Virus record (IMG/VR): IMGVR_UViG_3300046675_000241
Coordinates: 1 to 26,311 of that record
Length of the DNA: 26,311 nucleotides
Direction: 5' to 3' (one strand)
From: a virus
Below, piece after piece: positions 15,511 to 22,006 of the stretch. A program made the position numbers and the translations under genes. Numbering within the stretch: the stretch's first letter is position 1; every line of letters begins with the position of its first letter. The notes beneath the pieces are model-generated. The model was not told the DNA's origin, ran no database searches, and saw nothing but the letters and a program-made list of their open reading frames with translations.

Positions 15511-15572
15511 TGGAAGCTAGGGATGGCTATGCTCTCGCATTTACCTAGCTTCCATCGAGTAGTTGCGAGAGC
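15511..15572 (-). promoter_or_regulatory. H-type RNA pseudoknot just upstream of the 15494 ribosome binding site
   Basis: On the minus strand GCTCTCGCA (15572-15564) pairs perfectly over 9 bp with TGCGAGAGC (15539-15531). TGGAAGCTAGG (15554-15544) pairs over 11 bp with CCTAGCTTCCA (15521-15511). The stems interleave, with connecting loops of 9, 4 and 9 nt, so both can form only as a classic H-type pseudoknot. Its 3' end is directly followed by CCTAAAGGAAACAACT and the ATG. This is the layout of a translation-controlling element or riboswitch. Confidence 0.68.
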
Positions 15573-15941
15573 TACCAAGCCAGCGTTGTTTTTGTTATTC
15601 ATCAGTAAGTAGGTGCGAAGGCAATTGAGGCGGTGGGGAGGTCCTACCATTACGGTGTGAACGGCGATACATCCCAGAAATGTAACGAAGAACTCCTTGT
15701 AAGTAGGACCACCGCTGAATGATTTTTCTGTTGCAGTCTTTTTCTGCTCCCACGGCGGCCCACCTTGGCTAATCTCAGGCCGTTACGACCACCGCAGCGG
15801 TAAGTAGGTAAGTGTGCGTGGTATATTGGGACATGGCTATTGGGGCGAAGCGGTTTGCCACCGAGGCCGACTGGGGCGCCAAGCTGGCATAGCGGGGAGT
15901 ATAACTCCTTGGCGAAGCCTGTCAAGGGAAATCCCAGGTGG
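15573..15941 (-). other. Gene-free structured region
   Basis: I find no convincing gene here; the ORFs lack ribosome binding sites and family resemblance. The segment holds three direct copies of GTAAGTAGG (15605, 15699, 15800), an imperfect long stem (GCGGT plus GGTCCTAC at 15630-15647 with GTAGGACC plus ACCGC at 15703-15715), a small hairpin TACAT / ATGTA inside it, and the palindrome ACCGC-A-GCGGT (15791-15801). Together with the downstream pseudoknot it may be a long structured leader or a small RNA. Confidence 0.45.
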
Positions 15942-15966
15942 ATGGGGTAGAAAGTCACTACCGGAT
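15942..15966. repeat. Dispersed palindrome, copy 3
   Basis: The core is ATGGGGTAG, spacer AAAGTCA (7 nt), CTACCGGAT. The minus reading is ATCCGGTAG-TGACTTT-CTACCCCAT, so the transcription-downstream half is canonical and the other half diverges. It lies 10 bp past the stop of the HAD gene and heads the gap leading to 15494. Confidence 0.75.
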
Positions 15967-15976
15967 ATGCCTTGCA

Positions 15977-16390
15977 CTAGGGCTTCGGGCTATTCCACGG
16001 CCGAAAGGCGAGTATAGCTTCAGGGCGAAGATTGGTAGCATTCCAATCGCCATAGAACTGATAGCACCGATCGTCAATCGTCAACCACGCCGCAGGCTTT
16101 TGGCTGGCGAACTCAATTTCAAGCTCCATGAGCGTTTCGGTGTTTTGCGCGGCGGCCCACTTGTTGCGCTGCTCGTATAGCCATAGGGCCATCAGCTTGA
16201 GTTGGTCCGGGTCCTTGCTGCGCGAGCTATAGATGACGAGTTTGAAATGCATCTGCGCCTCCTCGGCCCACTCGAAGAAACCTTCGGTGATGTCATCGTA
16301 TATTGTTCCATCTTGCCAGCCCTTAGAATAGCGATGGATAACGCCGTCGAAGTCGATACAAAGAGTTGGTTTGAACGTTGTTTCAGACAT
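15977..16390 (-). CDS. HAD-superfamily hydrolase (137 aa)
   Basis: The motif I DFDGVIHRYS (nucleophile Asp near residue 13) is followed by motif II VIYSSRS (about 53-59) and motif IV-like LTIDDRCYQF (about 103-112), with a compact cap region. This resembles small phage HAD phosphatases thought to act on nucleotides or polynucleotide ends. A GGAG lies 11 nt before the ATG. It follows the DUF4338-like gene closely, so both are probably in one transcript with the zinc-knuckle gene. Substrate not deducible. Confidence 0.75.
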   Translation of the reverse strand: MSETTFKPTLCIDFDGVIHRYSKGWQDGTIYDDITEGFFEWAEEAQMHFKLVIYSSRSKDPDQLKLMALWLYEQRNKWAAAQNTETLMELEIEFASQKPAAWLTIDDRCYQFYGDWNATNLRPEAILAFRPWNSPKP

Positions 16391-16406
16391 TTGGCGATGT
16401 CTCCTA

Positions 16407-16961
16407 TTATGCCATTCGGCAGAACACTAACTTGGGCGCAACTTCGGTTGTATTCCACTTCCGGCGGCCGGTCCAATTATCAGATCCCTTTCCGGGAAGA
16501 CGCTTACAGGTATAGCCTTTTGTTTCACCGACGGCGGTCCACTTATCGCGCAAATAACACTCTCCCGTTCGGGGCAACTCGACGAGGGCCTCAAATCCGA
16601 TGACAAAGTTACCATACTTTTCTATCCACCTGCGGGTAATGGCCATTCGCCATGCGGCCAAAACTTTGGGGACGAAGTTATGCGCAGGGTATTTCCCGTC
16701 GATCTTATTGATGTGGAAGAATGTGTTGTTGATGATTTCCTCGAGGGCAAATGACGCTATGCCCCTTCGGAGATAGAAATTTTGGCGGCCTGGGAGGAAT
16801 AGGGTGGCACTGCCACCGACTATCGACCCGTAGCGAACACCGTTGTCGTAGATTAAGTAACAGATATTCCGGCCGACGAATCCATTCGGTTGCGAATAGT
16901 GCTCCCACATATCTGTCCAAAGGAATGTGTTGCTATTTGGGACTTCCTTTAACTGAAGCAT
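16407..16961 (-). CDS. DruA / DUF4338-like (GNAT-related) protein (184 aa)
   Basis: It shows the pattern of DUF4338/DruA-type proteins: HYSQPNGFVGRNICYLIYDN, YGSIVGGSA, LEEIINNTFFHI, AHNFVPKVLAAWRM, then YGNFVIGFEALVELPRTGEC and YLRDKWTAVGETKGY, and a basic C-terminus. Family members include DruA of the Druantia defence system and phage homologues whose activity is unknown, possibly nucleic-acid-modifying acyltransferases. GGAAGG lies 7 nt before the ATG. Its placement near methylase and nuclease genes suggests DNA modification or counter-defence. No other Druantia component is visible here. Confidence 0.55.
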   Translation of the reverse strand: MLQLKEVPNSNTFLWTDMWEHYSQPNGFVGRNICYLIYDNGVRYGSIVGGSATLFLPGRQNFYLRRGIASFALEEIINNTFFHINKIDGKYPAHNFVPKVLAAWRMAITRRWIEKYGNFVIGFEALVELPRTGECYLRDKWTAVGETKGYTCKRLPGKGSDNWTGRRKWNTTEVAPKLVFCRMA

Positions 16962-17042
16962 AGCCTTCCATTCAGACGCTTCATTTCGTTTCGCTCCGCT
17001 GCTCTCCGCTGCACTACGTTCGCTAATACCTGGCCGATATAC

Positions 17043-17237
17043 CTATGGCGCCACAATTGTCTCCGAGGTTCGGCGCCTGGAGCGAAGCGCCCTTTGGCGA
17101 TTGGCATGACATATTAGGCACCGCAGATAGGTCTTTTTGTTCTTCGAATGTCGCATTAACCTTGTGTTTTTGGCATTTAGCCTATGGCCGAAGCGGCACC
17201 ATTGAACGCTTCCTTCGGGAGAGTGATACCGCATCAT
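17043..17237 (-). CDS. Zinc-knuckle protein (64 aa)
   Basis: The product (MMRYHSPEGSVQWCRFGHRL, then RLMRHSKNKKTYLRCLICHA, then NRQRALRSRRRTS) has CRFGH and CLICH knuckles spaced as in small phage HNH-like zinc proteins, with a very basic tail that could bind nucleic acid. No catalytic HNH motif is apparent. No good Shine-Dalgarno precedes either ATG (17237 or 17279); the start at 17237 sits inside a CGCATCATGCG palindrome. It is first after palindrome copy 4. Confidence 0.5.
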   Translation of the reverse strand: MMRYHSPEGSVQWCRFGHRLNAKNTRLMRHSKNKKTYLRCLICHANRQRALRSRRRTSETIVAP

Positions 17238-17291
17238 GCGTAGGGAAAGGGAAGGGGCGAGTGAGAACGGGAACCGCATGATGCGTAGGGA
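17228..17291. repeat. Two copies of a 19-bp motif containing CGCATSATGCG
   Basis: ACCGCATSATGCGTAGGGA occurs at about 17228-17246 and 17273-17291, 45 bp apart and differing only at the palindrome centre (C versus G). Each contains an 11-bp perfect palindrome (CGCAT-C-ATGCG and CGCAT-G-ATGCG). They straddle the possible starts of the zinc-knuckle gene, so they could be operators for it; part of the DNA is also coding if the longer start is used. Confidence 0.6.
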
Positions 17292-17318
17292 CGAATGGAG
17301 AGGGGCACTGGAAGATAG

Positions 17319-17343
17319 ATGGGGTAGAATTTCCCTACCCCAT
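17319..17343. repeat. Dispersed palindrome, copy 4
   Basis: ATGGGGTAG, spacer AATTTCC (7 nt), CTACCCCAT: the only copy with two perfect 9-bp arms of this composition. It ends 5 bp before the TerS-candidate stop codon and lies ahead of the zinc-knuckle, DUF4338 and HAD genes. Confidence 0.87.
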
Positions 17344-17348
17344 ATACC

Positions 17349-17936
17349 TTACTCATCGTCTGCCTTGTGCTCTATTGTCGGCTGAACCTTGTCTACGACA
17401 CGTAGTGGGGTTCCGAAGTTGATGGTTATTGCCGCCGGCGCCGCTTGGGAATTGACGCTTGTCTTCGGAGGCGCTACCGTTCGGTCCATGGCGAATTCTG
17501 CAATCTTTAGGATATTCCCTGTTTGCATTGCCCGGCGTTTGTCATCGTCTTCTAGCCGATCCCTGAGTTCGTCAACTGCCATTTCCCCGACATCGACGAG
17601 TTTGTCGGCAAGCCGGGCCGAATCCTGTATCATGGCCGACATGATTTGGTCTTGGTAGTAGCTGACAAGTTCCGTAAACGTGGGGTCAACTTGCAACTGG
17701 ACGAGCCTTTGCACCGTGCAGCCGACTATGGCGGCGACTTCGGTTGGGGAATGGCCTTTTGCCAATAGCTGTGCTTGTCTGTGGTGTGTCGCTCGGAGCT
17801 TTTGGAGAATGGGGACCGAGACTTTTGGGGCATCTCCTAGGCGCGTTAGATCCTCTCGGGTCAGCTCTCGCTCAACCTCCATTAGAAGTGGCTCTGCTAT
17901 AGCGCCGCGGCTCGGTATGAGATCTGGGCGGGCCAT
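17349..17936 (-). CDS. terS: Terminase small subunit candidate, HTH protein (195 aa)
   Basis: Residues about 52-85 (RQAQLLAKGHSPTEVAAIVG, CTVQRLVQLQVDPTF) form a helix-turn-helix typical of small terminase N-terminal domains. It is followed by a helical middle (QDQIMSAMIQDSARLADKLV, DELRDRLEDDDKRRAM) and a Pro/Ala/Thr-rich end. Small subunits recognise the packaging site and load TerL. The gene is 4 kb from TerL but is the best candidate in the window. GGAG lies 8 nt before the ATG, with a possible promoter just upstream. It could instead be another HTH DNA-binding protein. Confidence 0.6.
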   Translation of the reverse strand: MARPDLIPSRGAIAEPLLMEVERELTREDLTRLGDAPKVSVPILQKLRATHHRQAQLLAKGHSPTEVAAIVGCTVQRLVQLQVDPTFTELVSYYQDQIMSAMIQDSARLADKLVDVGEMAVDELRDRLEDDDKRRAMQTGNILKIAEFAMDRTVAPPKTSVNSQAAPAAITINFGTPLRVVDKVQPTIEHKADDE

Positions 17937-17976
17937 TTCGGTGCTCCAATTTTGGGCGGGATGGGGCCACTAGATA

Positions 17977-18006
17977 GCATATGCCTTTGCTTTGCCTGAA
18001 AGTCAA
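17977..18006 (-). promoter_or_regulatory. Possible sigma70-type promoter for the TerS candidate
   Basis: On the minus strand TTGACT (18006-18001) is followed at 17-19 nt by CATATG / TATGCT as a weak -10. It lies about 40 nt before the start codon. The -35 is good and the -10 poor. Confidence 0.35.
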
Positions 18007-18156
18007 GCACTTTCTGTGGATACTTTATAATTGATTGATTGTAGAGGGACAATACCTAGTGATGATAGATATATGCGTAAAAACTGGAATATTTCAGTTC
18101 GTCTCTAGAGCGTCAACCTGCGGTTGTGTGTCCGAAGGGGACCCTACCCGGCACGG

Positions 18157-18514
18157 GGTTGTATACACGGCTGTAGATACACAACCCAGGGTTCATGCCG
18201 AGGGCGAGATGTTATCACACTCGCAACATAGGGGCAGTGTATATACAACACGTATATACACGCCTGGCACGGTGGGCAGACCAGAGGGCATACACCGAAG
18301 GGTTGTGCCATAGCATGGGCCGTGCAACCACTGTGCCCTGTGTATATACAAGCTTGTAGACATGCCAGACCAGGGCGCAGCACGGAAAGTATATACAAAG
18401 TGTCTATACAAATGGGGCGAAATATCACTATTTGCAACGTTCCGACCTGCCCTTTGCGGCGCTTAGGGGGCGTCTACAATGGCACAAGAAAACTCGGGTA
18501 TATAGGTATACCCC
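18157..18514. repeat. Gene-free repeat-rich block (TGTATATACA-type sites)
   Basis: The gap from 17937 to 18653 has no supported gene. It carries at least eight TGTATATACA-like sites: 18159 and 18171 (within GGGTTGT...ACAACCC), GTGTATATAC-AACAC-GTATATACAC (18237-18261, a perfect inverted repeat), 18341, 18354, 18388 and TGTCTATACA at 18401. The palindrome GGGTATATAGGTATACCC is at 18496. A longer unit, CCACYGTGCC...GTGTATATAC, occurs in opposite orientations at 18252-18275 and 18328-18346. It resembles an iteron origin or multi-operator switch. Confidence 0.65.
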
Positions 18515-18602
18515 TCTAACGGGCGCCGTAAGGGATATGTCTAAGCCCCGTTAAGCCCGTAGATACGTAACAATCGAGGTTAAGCCTGGCTAACGCAAAC
18601 GG

Positions 18603-18630
18603 GCAAAGGAAAGGGGCCATTTGGCCCCTT
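18603..18630 (-). terminator. Rho-independent terminator after the 54-aa gene
   Basis: In minus RNA AAGGGGCCA-AA-TGGCCCCTT (9-bp arms, realistic loop of 4) is followed by TTTCCTTT. It lies 24 bp past the stop at 18654, closing the group of small genes. Confidence 0.75.
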
Positions 18631-18653
18631 AGTTTGATGCAGGAGAGTGTGCC

Positions 18654-18818
18654 CTAGTCCTTTAAGGTTGTGCGGATGACGTAGCAGAGCGATCCAGTAG
18701 CGCCGACGGATATGGCAATGGTGTTGTGCTTGTCACACTCTGCAACGGCCGCGTCATGATTGCGGTAGACTGCCACCGGGTAGTGCGTTGCGTCCATTAC
18801 GGCGAAGACTGTTGTCAT
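18654..18818 (-). CDS. Small hypothetical protein (54 aa)
   Basis: The product is MTTVFAVMDATHYPVAVYRN, HDAAVAECDKHNTIAISVGA, TGSLCYVIRTTLKD. It looks like a compact alpha/beta fold. AAGGGAATTGAGACC precedes the ATG at 18816-18818, the same leader as the next gene upstream. A terminator follows. No family recognised. Confidence 0.65.
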   Translation of the reverse strand: MTTVFAVMDATHYPVAVYRNHDAAVAECDKHNTIAISVGATGSLCYVIRTTLKD

Positions 18819-18822
18819 GGTC

Positions 18823-19050
18823 TCAATTCCCTTCGGGGTTAAACGCTAGGGCAAACGTCTTGAACCGGTCTGCCACGGGGATAGACGTTGCTACTGTGCG
18901 CCCGACACGGAATGAACCATTAGCGCCCAGATAGTAGCAACGGTTATAGCCGTGCCTATGAGCATGGTAGGTCCAACGCTTGGACGTCTTAGCTAGGCAA
19001 ACATACCCCGCATGGTCGAGGTAGCGTGCAATCAATTCCCGTTGTGTCAT
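18823..19050 (-). CDS. Small basic hypothetical protein (75 aa)
   Basis: The product (MTQRELIARYLDHAGYVCLA, KTSKRWTYHAHRHGYNRCYY, LGANGSFRVGRTV...) is rich in Arg/Tyr/His. The TGA stop lies inside the ribosome binding site of the 54-aa gene, and its own ribosome binding site overlaps the stop of the membrane gene in exactly the same way. No family recognised. Confidence 0.62.
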   Translation of the reverse strand: MTQRELIARYLDHAGYVCLAKTSKRWTYHAHRHGYNRCYYLGANGSFRVGRTVATSIPVADRFKTFALAFNPEGN

Positions 19051-19054
19051 TGTC

Positions 19055-19297
19055 TCAATTCCCTTTGATGGTCATACGGTAGCCAACGATGCCCGTGCAG
19101 ACGCCGCAACCAATGGCAGAGAGGATGCCAGTGGAAAATAGGGCACAACCCAAAAGACCATGCTCGTTAACGAAGTCTGGGAAACAATCAATCAACCCTT
19201 GCGCCAGTGCGGCCGGAGCAATGAAGCCCACGGCGGCGAAGATACTGGCAACCCCGATCAGACAGAGTGGGATTATGGCGAAGAACCAATCAGACAT
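19055..19297 (-). CDS. Small membrane protein (80 aa)
   Basis: Two hydrophobic segments (FFAIIPLCLIGVASIFAAVG, then LLGCALFSTGILSAIGCGVC) are joined by a loop, ending YRMTIKGN. AAGGAAA lies 8 nt before the ATG at 19295-19297. It begins the three-gene set ending at the terminator near 18.6 kb. Its layout would fit a superinfection-exclusion or lysis membrane protein, but nothing decides this. Confidence 0.62.
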   Translation of the reverse strand: MSDWFFAIIPLCLIGVASIFAAVGFIAPAALAQGLIDCFPDFVNEHGLLGCALFSTGILSAIGCGVCTGIVGYRMTIKGN

Positions 19298-19370
19298 AAC
19301 GATATTTCCTTCCGTGCCGCACCATGCGGCAAGGGATTAATGGCATAGGCTGACGGCGGATGCAAGCCCC

Positions 19371-19399
19371 AAAAGAAAAGAGCCCCAACTAGGGGCTCT
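19371..19399 (-). terminator. Rho-independent terminator after the 19429-20238 gene
   Basis: In minus RNA AGAGCCCC-TAGTT-GGGGCTCT is followed by a TTTTCTTTT tract: an 8-bp stem with a 5-nt loop. It starts about 30 bp past the stop codon. Confidence 0.85.
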
Positions 19400-19428
19400 C
19401 TCCGTAGGCTCAGATTGTGACCGTGGGC

Positions 19429-20238
19429 TTATGCGGCCAAATCTGAAAGCACACTGTCAACCGTGGCCGCTGGCGCATTGGGAGTTGCTTTCTTAGCATC
19501 GCTCTGTGCAACAATCAGCTCAAGCTGGGCAGCAATCCGTGGGGCGTAGGCGTCGATTGTCAGCAACTGCTTCGCCAGTGCTTCGCGCTGCTCCGCTGCC
19601 GTGACGGTGTTACCCTCCGCGTCTTTCTTAGCAACGAAGACCGTATTCCGCTTGTTCTTGTTGCGGAATAGCGTCGGCTCCTCGCCGCGATCCATCGCCT
19701 CGTTGTGCTCTTTCTCCATGATGGAAAATGCCACAAGCGCGGCTTGGATTTGCATCCTCTGCATTGCGCTCTGGCGCGGTGTGCCTTGGATTGCCGGACC
19801 GCTGTAGGCGTTCCACAAAGTCACATAGTCCGCCTCAGTCAACTCGCGGTTATTCTCCGCATTGCGCTCTTCATCCGTCGTTGCGGCCGCACGGCGCTTG
19901 TTACGCGCAAGGGCGTTTGCCTCCTGATTGTTAACGAATTGCCGGGCAATCAGGTCATTCAACATTGCGGCCGCATGGTCCGTAACAACCATGTCCTTAA
20001 TCCATTTGTCGGTCAGCTCGAGATCCAGCTTGCGGACGACGTTCTTGTTTGCATCCCGCTCTTTCAATTCTTGAACAAACGTTGGCATGTCCAACTTGGC
20101 GGCCGTGGTCTGTGTCTCTTGTGTCTCACTCATGTCCTGATCCTTCACATTGGTGTTGTGTTCTACGGTCAAATTCGCCGCAACGTTAAGTGCGGCTTGT
20201 TCTAGTTCTGCGGGGGTAGGCACTTTGGACTTTGCCAT
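19429..20238 (-). CDS. Acidic helical hypothetical protein (269 aa)
   Basis: The N-terminus is disordered (MAKSKVPTPAELEQAALNVA...QETQTTAAKL). A mainly helical middle follows (LELTDKWIKDMVVTDHAAAM, LIARQFVNNQEANALARNKR, then EADYVTLWNAYSGPAIQGTP), ending in an Ala/Glu-rich section and SVLSDLAA. AAGGA lies 10 nt before the ATG. It is a single-gene unit with a good terminator and a possible promoter, the first minus gene beside the divergent control region. That position often holds an early or abundant protein. I do not recognise a family. Confidence 0.65.
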   Translation of the reverse strand: MAKSKVPTPAELEQAALNVAANLTVEHNTNVKDQDMSETQETQTTAAKLDMPTFVQELKERDANKNVVRKLDLELTDKWIKDMVVTDHAAAMLNDLIARQFVNNQEANALARNKRRAAATTDEERNAENNRELTEADYVTLWNAYSGPAIQGTPRQSAMQRMQIQAALVAFSIMEKEHNEAMDRGEEPTLFRNKNKRNTVFVAKKDAEGNTVTAAEQREALAKQLLTIDAYAPRIAAQLELIVAQSDAKKATPNAPAATVDSVLSDLAA

Positions 20239-20284
20239 TTTCTAGATCCTTTGTTTCCTGCCAAGCAACACACTTGGCCTAGGG

Positions 20285-20313
20285 GTTATCCCATATGTGG
20301 CAAGGCAATGCAA
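20285..20313 (-). promoter_or_regulatory. Possible promoter for the 20238 gene
   Basis: On the minus strand TTGCAT is followed at 17 bp by GATAAC (20290-20285), 47 nt before the ATG. CAAGGCAATG within it recurs at 20420-20429. The match to sigma70 is only moderate. Confidence 0.33.
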
Positions 20314-20694
20314 CAAAGGATTAGCGGCTTTCTGAAAATTCTTTTGATGCATTGCAGCATGGGCCAAGGGATAAATATGGCAGCAATGTTGTCCTAGTTA
20401 GGCTCCCTCGGTAGAGTGCCAAGGCAATGGTTGTCAGCCGACGATAACCGTTGGATTAGTCTCTTTTCGGACCTATAACGTGCATCTACTTTCACTAGGT
20501 TATATCATGTGCCGAATACATAATAGACCCTACTGATTGTTAAGCTTGCTATTAGCCAGGCTTGGTATCTTTCCCTTCGGCTGATTGCATCGCAGATTGC
20601 CGAATGTGCGCTCTGAGCCAGGCGCAATGAAAGCTTGCGAGGGGGAAATTCCACATTCCGAATCCAGCGAAGCCGGGCGAAGCGCAAATGATAT

Positions 20695-20719
20695 ATGGGA
20701 TAGTGAAAAACTACCGCAT
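20695..20719. repeat. Dispersed palindrome, copy 5
   Basis: The core is ATGGGATAG, spacer TGAAAAA (7 nt), CTACCGCAT, flanked by AT-rich outer arms. The minus reading ATGCGGTAG-TTTTTCA-CTATCCCAT matches the polarity of the other minus copies. It sits in the divergent region, 457 bp before the 20238 start, directly before the TGCGCGAAA array. Confidence 0.8.
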
Positions 20720-20725
20720 ATCTGT

Positions 20726-20867
20726 TGCGCGAAAATTGTGCGCGAAACTTGTTTGCGCGAAAGAAATATGCGCGAAAAGCGCGAAACTTTTGCGCGAAAA
20801 AGAAATGCGCGAAGCGAACGAAGTTTGCGAAAGAACAAAACAAGAAAAACACAATCATTGCGCGAAC
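20726..20867. repeat. TGCGCGAAA repeat array
   Basis: Copies of (T/A)GCGCGAA begin at 20726, 20739, 20754, 20769, 20778, 20791, 20806 and 20859, plus a degenerate TTTGCGAAAG near 20824. Spacing in the first seven is 9-15 bp. The surrounding DNA is A-rich. A plus-strand ORF through it (20725-21048) encodes a low-complexity C-A-R/K repeat and has no ribosome binding site. The layout suggests iterons: an origin, or tandem operators between divergent gene arms. Confidence 0.65.
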
Positions 20868-21175
20868 AATAAAACACTATAAAGCAAACACACCCTTAAC
20901 TAATAGCACACAAATCAAAAGCCTTTCCCAAATTGCATATGCCTCTCGTTTGTGTTGGGGTTCGGCGTTTCTTTGTCTGTCTCTACTTCGTAAAAAAAAA
21001 AAAGAAGAACAAATCGCAGTTCAAGTCACTCAAGTCCAGAAGGAATAAGACATATCCTTTTCGCGGAAGCCTCTCTATCACTGTGCTATTAATCATTGCC
21101 AAATTTCCTCTACAAGCGCACCATAACAGCGCCCCAAATCAACATTCCGAGCCACCAAAATAGGAGAATAACACC
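20868..21175. other. A-rich gene-free leader before the plus-strand arm
   Basis: There is no supported gene between the repeat array and 21176. It contains TATAAA (20879), a run of twelve A residues (about 20992-21003) and a strong AGGAGAA ribosome binding site right before 21176. Possible promoters are ambiguous; I assign none. Confidence 0.5.
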
Positions 21176-21985
21176 GTGCCCATAACTCAAGAACGTTTCA
21201 TGACCATCATTCGCGGCGCCAAACGGGTATTACAAATCCAAAGCAACATAAAGGAATTTGCCATAACAGCATTGGCGGACACAATGTCCGAAGCAAACAC
21301 GGTCCTAAGCAATACAACAGACCACAATGCCAAAAGAGTCATAGCCGATCTACTCGGAGCATTAACCAACATAAACCAAATCTTTTTATCAAATAGAGAT
21401 AGAGAAACCGATGAATTAATCGCCACAATCTATGCAGAGGAACTCCATTTCAACAAAACCATGCGAAGGAACAATCAAGCAAGGGAATACCAAACGCAAA
21501 ATAGACTAAAGCAAGGCGTTGTGCCAAGAAGTCCCGAATTAACCCTCCCCGCCCCAAAAGAAAAAGACGAAATCGCCCCACCTATTCCAAAAACCCTACT
21601 ACCACAATTGCGAGAAGTTTGGGAGACTTCGTCTACAACCACAGCAACATCAACCGCGGCTTGGCAACGGGCCAAAAATAAAGAAGAAATACAAAAGCAA
21701 GAACAAGAATGGATCGAAAACAATAGAAACAAAGAAAGAAATATAATTCCGCCCGGAGAAGCTATCAGCATCGCCGAAGCACAAAAGCAACAAGAAAAAG
21801 TATTAGGGAAAAATAAATTCAACGAACAAATCATCGAAGATCTGATAGACCAAACACTAGAAAAAGCCTCACCGATGCGAAAAGTTAATTACGACCCAGA
21901 TGTTATATCGGCCTCATTACCAACACAAGACGAGGCAAATAAAATAAACATCCCCTTACCAGGCAGCAACGAAAATCTCCTCTAA
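21176..21985 (+). CDS. A-rich-coded helical hypothetical protein (269 aa)
   Basis: The N-terminal third is helical (TIIRGAKRVLQIQSNIKEFA, then AKRVIADLLGALTNINQIFL). It is followed by a Pro-rich linker (ELTLPAPKEKDEIAPPIPKT) and a Lys/Glu/Gln-rich coiled coil (NKEEIQKQEQEWIENNRNKE), ending PLPGSNENLL. The codons are strongly A-rich (aaa, caa, aat), unlike the left-arm genes. GTG at 21176 follows AGGAG by 9 nt; an ATG nine codons in is possible. It is the first gene of the plus arm. No family recognised. Confidence 0.6.
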   Translation: MPITQERFMTIIRGAKRVLQIQSNIKEFAITALADTMSEANTVLSNTTDHNAKRVIADLLGALTNINQIFLSNRDRETDELIATIYAEELHFNKTMRRNNQAREYQTQNRLKQGVVPRSPELTLPAPKEKDEIAPPIPKTLLPQLREVWETSSTTTATSTAAWQRAKNKEEIQKQEQEWIENNRNKERNIIPPGEAISIAEAQKQQEKVLGKNKFNEQIIEDLIDQTLEKASPMRKVNYDPDVISASLPTQDEANKINIPLPGSNENLL

Positions 21986-22006
21986 AATCCGAAGGAAACA
22001 AAGCAA

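Noticed and set aside
15650-15958. 102-aa minus-strand ORF
   Set aside because: No ribosome binding site or family; it runs through structured intergenic DNA and palindrome 3.
18144-18437. 97-aa minus-strand ORF rich in Cys, Tyr and His
   Set aside because: It is the translation of the TGTATATACA repeat block; no ribosome binding site.
19705-20205. 166-aa plus-strand ORF
   Set aside because: Antisense shadow of the 19429-20238 gene, which has a good ribosome binding site and terminator.
20726-20867. CRISPR array
   Set aside because: Units are 9 bp with irregular 0-45 bp gaps; no repeat/spacer architecture and no cas genes.
20725-21048. 107-aa plus-strand ORF with C-A-R/K repeats
   Set aside because: The repeat peptide is a by-product of the TGCGCGAAA array; no ribosome binding site.
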